From: an uncultured Hyphomicrobiales bacterium
GTDB lineage: Bacteria; Pseudomonadota; Alphaproteobacteria; Rhizobiales; Xanthobacteraceae
DNA length: 37,850 nt
Direction: 5' to 3'
Assembly: GCA_903885555.1 (NCBI GenBank)
Contig: CAISIV010000010.1
Span: forward strand, 1 to 37,850
Part shown: piece after piece, positions 32,319 through 37,850 of the stretch
Layout of the letters: each line of letters begins with the position of its first letter
Position numbering within the stretch: position 1 is the first letter of the stretch
Notes under the pieces: generated by a model
The model's input: only the letters and a program-made list of their open reading frames with translations
Told to the model about the DNA's origin: nothing
The model's database searches: none
Position numbers and translations under genes: made by a program

Positions 32319-33413
32319 ATGATCGATTTTCTCGCGCGCGCATTCGGCGGCGACAAACCCGGCAAGCCGGACCGGCCCAAGGGCAGCAAGCGTATCAATC
32401 TCGCGCTGCAGGGCGGTGGTGCGCATGGCGCCTTCACATGGGGTGTGCTCGATCATCTGCTGGAAGACGGCCGCCTGACGGTCGAAGGCATTTCCGGCAC
32501 GTCGGCCGGCGCGGTCAACGCGGTGATGCTGGCCGATGGTTTGCGCCGCGGTGGCCCCGATGAAGCCCGCAAGCGTCTTTCCGATTTCTGGCGCGCGGCG
32601 AGTCTCGGCGGCGACCTGCCGGCGGTACAGCGCGCCGTAACCGATCGGCTGTTCTCGATGATGCCGAGCGAAGGTTCGCCGACATTCAACTGGCTGTCGG
32701 CCTGGTCGCAGTATCTGTCGCCCTACGATCTCAATCCGCTCAACATCAATCCGCTCAAGGACATGATCGAGCGCTTCGTCGATTTCGACGGCCTGCGCGC
32801 CGACCCGCGGCAGATCTTCATCGCCGCCACCAATGTGCAGACCGGACGGCTGCACATCTTTCCGCATGACAAGATTTCCGCCGAAGCGGTGATGGCCTCG
32901 GCCTGTCTGCCAGCGGTGTTCCGCGCGGTCGAGATCGACGGCGTGCCCTACTGGGATGGCGGCTATCTCGGCAATCCGGTGATCTATCCGTTCTTCCGCT
33001 CGACCGACACCGAAGACGTGGTCATCGTCCAGATCAATCCGCTGGAGCGCAAGAAGGTGCCACACACCACGCACGACATCATGAACCGGGTGAACGAAAT
33101 CACGTTCAACTCGGCGCTGATGGCGGAACTGCGCGCCATCGAGTTCGTCAACCGGCTGATCGATCAGGGCCGCATTCCACACGGCACCGGACCGAATGAA
33201 TATCGCCGGATCAACGTGCACCGCATCGTGCTGGAAGGGCTGGGCGAAAAGCTGTCGTCGTCGAGCAAATTGCGCAACGATTTCGAGTCGCTCGAACTGT
33301 TGCGCAAGGTCGGCAAGCGGTCAGCACGGCGCTTCCTCGATACGCATTTCGACGACATCGGCGTGCGCTCAAGCGTCGATCTCAAGACGGAAGTGTATTC
33401 CGAGCGCGGCTAG
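32319..33413 (+). CDS. Patatin-like phospholipase/hydrolase
   Basis: The 364-residue protein has a bacterial patatin domain (about 26-225) with oxyanion motif QGGGAHGAFTWG, nucleophile Ser62 in GTSAG and the catalytic Asp213 in YWDGGYLGNP. The C-terminal 140 residues are helical and charged, with EITFNSALMAELRAIEFVNR. Patatins hydrolyse acyl esters of lipids. The bdhA-patatin pair recurs in polyhydroxybutyrate-storing Proteobacteria as I recall, so the substrate may be polymer-associated lipid or short 3-hydroxybutyrate esters (inference). ATG 32319 has AAGG 4 bases upstream. An in-frame upstream extension overlaps bdhA. Its stop overlaps the lactonase gene stop in CTAG 33410-33413. Confidence 0.93.
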   Translation: MIDFLARAFGGDKPGKPDRPKGSKRINLALQGGGAHGAFTWGVLDHLLEDGRLTVEGISGTSAGAVNAVMLADGLRRGGPDEARKRLSDFWRAASLGGDLPAVQRAVTDRLFSMMPSEGSPTFNWLSAWSQYLSPYDLNPLNINPLKDMIERFVDFDGLRADPRQIFIAATNVQTGRLHIFPHDKISAEAVMASACLPAVFRAVEIDGVPYWDGGYLGNPVIYPFFRSTDTEDVVIVQINPLERKKVPHTTHDIMNRVNEITFNSALMAELRAIEFVNRLIDQGRIPHGTGPNEYRRINVHRIVLEGLGEKLSSSSKLRNDFESLELLRKVGKRSARRFLDTHFDDIGVRSSVDLKTEVYSERG

Positions 33414-34207
33414 ATCGTCGGCTCCACATCCAATTTGACGATCCAGTTCTCCAGCCCAGGCTTCGCCGCCGGATATATTTTCAAAACGCTCGGATCATGC
33501 CCCGGCACGATGTGCCGGCGCGAGGTCGCGAGCTTCTGGATCGTCGTGTAGCCCTCAAGCGTATCGCCGACAGAATAGGTGATCGGGAATACGCGGCCTT
33601 CGTCCAGATGCGAATAGAGATGGATGCAATCTGACGCGACCATGACATAGCCGCGTTTGGTCTTGACCCGCACGCATTGCAGTCCCTTCGAATGACCGCC
33701 GATCTTGTGCACGGTGATGCCGGGAGCGAGTTCGTCGGTGCCGTCGTGGAATTCGCAGCGATCGGCAAAGACCTTGCTGACCATCGCATGCACGTCGCTT
33801 TCGCTGAATGGAATGCGCAGCATCTTGTGACACATGCAGCGGCCGGTGGCGTAGGCCATCTCCTCGTCCTGGATATGGTAACGCGCATTGGGGAACAGGT
33901 CGTAATTGCCGGCGTGATCCCAATGCATGTGGGTGGCGATGACGTTCTTGACTTCACTCGGGTCGATGCCGAGCGCCTTGAGCCCTTCGCCGACGGGATG
34001 AAAGATCGTTCGGCCGCGCTCTTTGGCTGCCACCTCGTCAAAACCGGTATCGACAATAAAGACACCGTGCGGGCCTTTGATCGCCCAGACGTAATAGGTG
34101 ATCGATGTCATCTCGTCGTGCGGATCGCCGAAGATGTAGTTTTCCGAGCGCTTGCGGCCGTGGCTGGCGTAGGCGACAGCGAAGACCTCGTGAATATCGT
34201 CGCTCAT
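33410..34207 (-). CDS. Metallo-beta-lactamase-fold hydrolase, N-acyl-homoserine-lactonase type
   Basis: The 265-residue protein has the metal motif ATHMHWDHAGNYD (His93, His95, Asp97, His98), further ligands in HKIGGHSKGLQ and VASDCIHLY, and a final histidine in VPGHDPSV. The arrangement resembles AttM/AiiA-type lactonases, which open the lactone ring of acyl-homoserine lactones or small metabolic lactones. A catabolic lactone is as likely here, because its ATG overlaps the stop of a hydroxy-acid dehydrogenase gene (ATGA 34204-34207) and the two must be co-translated. Upstream in-frame sequence to 34306 is excluded. There is no signal peptide. Confidence 0.88.
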   Translation of the reverse strand: MSDDIHEVFAVAYASHGRKRSENYIFGDPHDEMTSITYYVWAIKGPHGVFIVDTGFDEVAAKERGRTIFHPVGEGLKALGIDPSEVKNVIATHMHWDHAGNYDLFPNARYHIQDEEMAYATGRCMCHKMLRIPFSESDVHAMVSKVFADRCEFHDGTDELAPGITVHKIGGHSKGLQCVRVKTKRGYVMVASDCIHLYSHLDEGRVFPITYSVGDTLEGYTTIQKLATSRRHIVPGHDPSVLKIYPAAKPGLENWIVKLDVEPTI

Positions 34208-35094
34208 TTTTTCTTTCCGACAATGACGCCGGCGCGGTTTTCGACAGTCTGGACGATGGTGGTGAAATCCTTGTCGGCGCCCATCTCGGTCGCTGTGCGC
34301 TCCCACAACGATGCGACCATGCCCATCATGTCGGTTGGCACGCCGAGCGCTTTGGCTTCCTGAAGGCAGAGCCGCACGTCCTTGAGCATCAGCGCGGTGG
34401 CAAAGCCGGCGTCGAAGGTGCGCGGCAGGATGTTGTTGGGAAATTTTCCGCTCGACGCCGTGGTGCGGCCCGAACCGGCATTGATGACGTCGAGCATCAG
34501 CGCAGGATCGATACCGGCCTTGACGCCCATGACGATGGCTTCGGAGGTCGCGGCCATCGACGAGGCCGACAGGAAATTATTGGCGAGCTTGACGGTCTGC
34601 GCCATGCCGGGCTGGTGGCCGACGACGAATACCGTTCCGAAAACCGACAGCGCATCCTTCACGACATCGATATCGGCCTGCGGGCCGGACACCATGACCG
34701 CGAGCGTGCCTTTGATCGCGCCGGCGACGCCGCCGCTAACCGGGGAATCCACCTGGACGATATTCTTCTTGGCCAGCAGGCCGGCGATTTCCGCCGCAAC
34801 GCCCGGGCCGGTGGTCGACAGATCGATGAAGCGCTTGACCTTCTTGCCGAAAATGACGCCGCCCTCGCCGGTCGCGACCTTCTTGACGATGTGCGGCTCC
34901 GGCAGACTGGCCATGACCGTCTCGACACGGTCGGCAACGTCTTGAGGCGATGAGGCGAGCTTGGCGCCGAGCGCCACCAAGGGCGCGACCGCGTCGTTGC
35001 GGGTATCATAGATGACCAGCGAATGTCCCGCGGCGAGCAGGCGCTTGGCCATCGGCTGTCCCATCATGCCGACGCCGATGAGTCCGATTTCCAT
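34204..35094 (-). CDS. NAD-binding beta-hydroxyacid dehydrogenase (3-hydroxyisobutyrate dehydrogenase family)
   Basis: The 296-residue protein has the N-terminal nucleotide motif IGLIGVGMMGQPMAKRLLAA, the substrate segment VDSPVSGGVAGAIKGTLAVM, the catalytic lysine in TVKLANNFL (Lys169) and the C-terminal MLKDVRLCLQEAKALGVP. Members act on 3-hydroxyisobutyrate, tartronate semialdehyde or related acids, and the exact substrate is not clear. ATG 35094 fits the family start, and a longer frame to 35193 is not needed. It heads a two-gene operon with the lactonase, which suggests a short catabolic route in which a lactone is opened and a hydroxy acid oxidised (inference). Confidence 0.9.
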   Translation of the reverse strand: MEIGLIGVGMMGQPMAKRLLAAGHSLVIYDTRNDAVAPLVALGAKLASSPQDVADRVETVMASLPEPHIVKKVATGEGGVIFGKKVKRFIDLSTTGPGVAAEIAGLLAKKNIVQVDSPVSGGVAGAIKGTLAVMVSGPQADIDVVKDALSVFGTVFVVGHQPGMAQTVKLANNFLSASSMAATSEAIVMGVKAGIDPALMLDVINAGSGRTTASSGKFPNNILPRTFDAGFATALMLKDVRLCLQEAKALGVPTDMMGMVASLWERTATEMGADKDFTTIVQTVENRAGVIVGKKK

Positions 35095-35201
35095 GTCGTT
35101 TCCGTCCCTGTGAATTTTTTTAGTTGAGCGACTTTGCCCCACGGCAGGCCCGCCGTCACCCGGCGTGCGGCCCGGCGGATGGGGCCTAGCCAAAAGCCCT
35201 A

Positions 35202-35232
35202 TTGAACTTATTATAAGCTAGCTTATTATATT
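35202..35232 (+). promoter_or_regulatory. marR-emrAB promoter with overlapping operator palindrome
   Basis: TTGAAC 35202-35207 (-35-like) and TATTAT 35224-35229 (-10-like) are 16 bases apart. The perfect 14-bp palindrome ATAAGCTAGCTTAT fills 35213-35226 between them. CTTATTATA is also repeated directly at 35207-35215 and 35222-35230. This is a textbook position for a MarR-type repressor acting on its own operon. Confidence 0.75.
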
Positions 35233-35254
35233 GATTGAATAGAAGATGAGAGCC

Positions 35255-35728
35255 ATGCCCCAACTGCCGTTAAAACGCGAATTCGCCTTTACGATCATGG
35301 ACGTAGCCCGCCTGATCAAGACCTATGCGGACCAGCGAGCGCGCCAGTTCGGCATCTCCCGCGCCCAGTGGGCGGTGCTGATCCGCATCGAGCGGACCGA
35401 GGGGCTCAAGCAGTCGGAACTTGCCGAGATGCTCGACCTGCAGCCGATTTCACTAACGCGCCTGCTCGACCGCCTGGCCGACAACGGCCTGATCGAGCGC
35501 CGTGCCGATCCGAACGATCGCCGCGCCAACCGGTTGTATTTGAAGCCGGCGGCCAAGCCGCTGCTCGAACAACTGGCTGCGCTCGGCACCGACATGATGG
35601 GGACGGTACTCAAGGGTCTCGACGAGTCCACCATCGAACGCATGCTCAAGGAACTCGGGCGCGTGAAGAGCAATCTGCGCACGGCGATCCAGAACAATTC
35701 CACGCAACAGCAAGCTGCCAACGGTTGA
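35255..35728 (+). CDS. MarR-family transcriptional regulator
   Basis: The 157-residue winged-helix dimer has the recognition region QSELAEMLDLQPISLTRLLD and the wing RRADPNDRRANRLYL, flanked by dimerisation helices. It probably represses its own operon with emrA and emrB and lets go on binding a toxic or phenolic ligand, as is known for EmrR/MarR. The start is set at ATG 35255 (AGAAG 9 bases upstream). The in-frame ATG 35246 is directly next to that site and less likely. The emrA-like gene begins 5 bases after its stop. Confidence 0.92.
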   Translation: MPQLPLKREFAFTIMDVARLIKTYADQRARQFGISRAQWAVLIRIERTEGLKQSELAEMLDLQPISLTRLLDRLADNGLIERRADPNDRRANRLYLKPAAKPLLEQLAALGTDMMGTVLKGLDESTIERMLKELGRVKSNLRTAIQNNSTQQQAANG

Positions 35729-35733
35729 ATGTC

Positions 35734-36879
35734 ATGAGTGAAAAGATTTTGAAGGTGGTCCCCGCGCCGGAATCGAAGTCGTCGCCGGATGCCGCGCCCG
35801 AGGCTGCGGCGTCCACCGGACGTTTTGCGCGGCCGACTGGCAAGCGTTTGCGCAACCTGCTGCTGATCGGCATTCCGGCGCTGGCGCTGATCGTCGGCTT
35901 CGGCATCTATATTACCGGCGGCCGTTACATCTCGACCGACAACGCCTATGTCGGCGCGCAGAAAGTGCTGATCACGCCGGACATCTCCGGCAAGGTCATC
36001 AATGTCGCGGTGCACGAAGGCCAGCACGTCAATCCCGGCGACGTGCTGCTGACACTCGATCCGCAACCGTTCCAGCTCGCGCTGGCGCAGGCCCAGGCCA
36101 AGCTCGTCACCGCGCGCAGCGACTACGACAAGGCCAAGGCGAACCTCACGTCGCTGAACACGCTGGTCGAACTTGCGGGCAAGAACGCCGATCTCAAGCA
36201 GCGCGACGTCGACCGCAAGACCAAGCTCGCAGCCTCGCAAGCCGGCTCGCCGGCCGACGTCGATACCGCGACGGCAGGGCTGGTCAGCGCGCAATTGCAG
36301 GCGCAGTTCACCGTGCAGCAGCGCGACACCACGCTGAGCTCGCTGCTCGGCGATACCAATCTGCCGCTCGAACAATTCCCGGAATATGCCCAGGCCAAGG
36401 CCGTGCTCGACCAGGCGCAACGCGACCTCGATCATACCACGCTGCGCGCGCCGATCTCCGGCACCGCGACGCAGGTCGACAATATCCAGCTCGGCCGTTT
36501 CGTCGCTGCCGGCGGCCCGATCCTGAGCGTGATCGACGATGCCGCGCCGTGGGTCGACGCCAACCCGAAGGAAACCGACATCACCTATCTGCGCGTTGGT
36601 CAGAAGGTGACGCTCGACGTCGACAGTTTCCCCAACCACACTTTCAAGGGCACCGTGATCGCGGTCAGCCCCGGCACCGGCGCGCAGTTCTCGATCCTGC
36701 CGGCGCAGAATGCGAGCGGCAACTGGGTCAAGGTGGTGCAGCGCGTTCCGGTGCGCATCGCCTTCGACAAGGCCGAGGATTTGCGCCTGCTGCGCTCCGG
36801 CATGAGCGTGAACGTCGAGATCGACACCGGGCATAGCCGCATCCCGTTCATGTCGGCGGCGCTCGCCGACGCGCGATGA
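35734..36879 (+). CDS. emrA: HlyD/EmrA-family membrane fusion protein
   Basis: This periplasmic adaptor of a multidrug pump has 381 residues. An acidic N-terminal cytoplasmic tail precedes one membrane helix (about 41-62, LLLIGIPALALIVGFGIYIT). A lipoyl-like domain (YISTDNAYVGAQKVLITPDI, GQHVNPGDVLLTLD), a helical hairpin (about 110-230) and a beta-barrel domain (TTLRAPISGTATQVDNIQLG, VDANPKETDITYLRVGQ) follow. STDNAYV is the EmrA hallmark. The start ATG 35734 follows the marR stop by 5 bases, with coupling likely. Its stop overlaps the next start in ATGA 36876-36879. Confidence 0.94.
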   Translation: MSEKILKVVPAPESKSSPDAAPEAAASTGRFARPTGKRLRNLLLIGIPALALIVGFGIYITGGRYISTDNAYVGAQKVLITPDISGKVINVAVHEGQHVNPGDVLLTLDPQPFQLALAQAQAKLVTARSDYDKAKANLTSLNTLVELAGKNADLKQRDVDRKTKLAASQAGSPADVDTATAGLVSAQLQAQFTVQQRDTTLSSLLGDTNLPLEQFPEYAQAKAVLDQAQRDLDHTTLRAPISGTATQVDNIQLGRFVAAGGPILSVIDDAAPWVDANPKETDITYLRVGQKVTLDVDSFPNHTFKGTVIAVSPGTGAQFSILPAQNASGNWVKVVQRVPVRIAFDKAEDLRLLRSGMSVNVEIDTGHSRIPFMSAALADAR

Positions 36880-37850
36880 GCGCCCTCGCACCATCAACGA
36901 TGGCGCCGAAAACGCGGCGCCTGCTGATCACGATCTGCGCCATGACGGCGACGATCATGCAGGCGCTCGACACCACGATTGCCAACGTGGCTTTGCCTTA
37001 CATGCAGGGCTCGCTGTCGGCCTCGCTCGACCAGATCAACTGGGTGCTGACCTCCTATATCGTCGCCGCCGCCATCATGACCGCACCGGTCGGCTGGCTG
37101 GCCGACCGCTTCGGCCGCAAGAACGTGTTCATCGCCTGCGTCGCCGGCTTCACCATCGCCTCGCTGTTGTGCGCACTGGCGCAGAACATCGAGCAGATGG
37201 TGCTGTTCCGCCTGCTGCAGGGCATGGCGGGCGCGGCGCTGGTGCCATTGTCGCAATCGGTGCTGCTCGACGCCTACTCCGTCGAGGAACGTGGCTCGGC
37301 GATGGCGATGTGGGGCGTCGGCGTCATGCTGGGCCCTATCATGGGCCCGACTATCGGCGCATGGCTGACCGACAATTACTCCTGGCACTGGGTGTTCCTG
37401 ATCAATCTGCCGATCGGCATCGCCACCGTCGCCGGCATGTTCATCTTCATGCACGAGACCAAGCGGCAGGAACATCTGCGCTTCGACTGGTTCGGATTTT
37501 TGGCGCTCGCCGTCGCCATCGGCTCGCTGCAATTGCTGCTCGACCGCGGCGAGCAGATCGGCTGGTTCGGCGCTACCGAAGCCTGGGTCGAGGCCATCGT
37601 GTCGGCTGCCGGCTTCTATTATTTCTTTGCGCATTCGCTGACGACCAGCGAGCCCTTCGTACGCTTCGAGATGTTCAAGGACCGCAATTTCGTGTCGGGC
37701 TGCGTGTTCATGCTGGTGATCGGCGTGGTGCTGTTCGGCACCATGGCACTGGTTACGCCCTTCATGCAGAACCTGCTCGGCTATCCGATCCAGACCGCGG
37801 GTTTCCTACTTGGTTCGCGCGGCGTCGGCACCTTGCTGACCATGATGGCG
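36876..37850 (+). CDS. emrB: EmrB/QacA-type MFS drug exporter (3' end outside window)
   Basis: The frame runs open from ATG 36876, overlapping the emrA stop, to the end of the window: 325 codons without a stop, of roughly 500 usual for DHA2-family proton-driven exporters with 14 helices. The N-terminal half shows the family signature MQALDTTIANVALPYMQG, the MFS A motif GWLADRFGRKNVF, and motif-C-like GVGVMLGPIMGPTIGAWLTD. The following WHWVFLINLPIG is also typical. With EmrA and an outer-membrane channel it would expel drugs or toxins across both membranes. Regulation is probably through the MarR protein at the head of the operon. Confidence 0.95.
   Translation, partial: MSALAPSTMAPKTRRLLITICAMTATIMQALDTTIANVALPYMQGSLSASLDQINWVLTSYIVAAAIMTAPVGWLADRFGRKNVFIACVAGFTIASLLCALAQNIEQMVLFRLLQGMAGAALVPLSQSVLLDAYSVEERGSAMAMWGVGVMLGPIMGPTIGAWLTDNYSWHWVFLINLPIGIATVAGMFIFMHETKRQEHLRFDWFGFLALAVAIGSLQLLLDRGEQIGWFGATEAWVEAIVSAAGFYYFFAHSLTTSEPFVRFEMFKDRNFVSGCVFMLVIGVVLFGTMALVTPFMQNLLGYPIQTAGFLLGSRGVGTLLTMMA

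Noticed and set aside
35323-36897. 524-codon - strand frame opposite marR and emrA
   Set aside because: Shadow of two recognised genes in a coherent operon.
36894-37634. 246-codon - strand frame at the right end
   Set aside because: Opposite the emrB-type gene, whose frame is open to the window edge and has transporter motifs; the minus-strand translation is His/Gln/Asp-rich without a family.

Overview
The window is a stretch of high-G+C alphaproteobacterial chromosome. The gene families and the order prfA-prmC-DUF4167, the phaA/phaB/phaR locus, an EmrAB pump under a MarR regulator, a Bug-type (TctC) solute receptor, and HisKA_2 and Crp-type regulators all point to the Rhizobiales, most likely the Bradyrhizobiaceae/Xanthobacteraceae side (Bradyrhizobium, Rhodopseudomonas, Pseudolabrys-like). 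This placement is inferred from gene content, not from a search. I saw no tRNA, rRNA, CRISPR array, transposase or integrase. Both window edges cut a gene: the 3' part of prfA at the left and the 5' part of an emrB-type transporter at the right.

Layout. 1-2907: prfA end, prmC, a nested palindromic repeat element touching the prmC stop, a gene-poor structured stretch, a DUF4167 protein with a polyasparagine run, and a bidirectional terminator. 2920-6834: SAM methyltransferase and gloB (divergent), a soluble HisKA_2 histidine kinase, a Crp-family regulator and a DUF985 cupin. 6831-8480: two small lysine-rich proteins and a class II aldolase that also has a lysine-rich tail. 8569-12652: all on +, a Bug-type binding protein, a YncE-like beta-propeller, a MalY/PatB C-S lyase and a class I amidotransferase-type gamma-glutamyl hydrolase. 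12657-17941: the polyhydroxybutyrate locus, with phaA and phaB, a tartrate-dehydrogenase-like gene directly behind phaB, a FabF-like synthase, and the divergent regulator phaR. 17945-24927: a PAS-GGDEF-EAL protein, a small orphan, a gamma-glutamyltransferase, a four-helix membrane protein, rpmF, mtgA, an ispA-type prenyl synthase and a DUF1345 membrane protein. 24924-28152: a CPA1 antiporter, a GH19-type endolysin-like protein and an AT-rich membrane-protein gene that looks foreign. 28207-35094: ispG with a small anchored protein, zur with an EamA transporter, bdhA with a patatin-like hydrolase, and a metallo-beta-lactamase-fold lactonase coupled to a 3-hydroxyisobutyrate-dehydrogenase-like gene. 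35255-37850: marR-emrA-emrB.

How it fits together. The clearest theme is polyhydroxybutyrate metabolism at two places 14 kb apart: synthesis (phaA, phaB, phaR) and use of 3-hydroxybutyrate (bdhA plus a patatin hydrolase). An 11-bp palindrome of the form YTGCANTGCAR occurs twice, exactly 21 bp apart, between phaA and phaB, and once in the zur/bdhA divergent region. It matches the CTGC-N3-GCAG type of site described for PhaR, so I propose one shared regulon. The most unusual non-coding structure is the pair of related, interlocking palindromes at 1296-1461. The AT-rich gene at 27541-28152 is the best candidate for recent transfer. I found no complete, clearly new multi-gene system.
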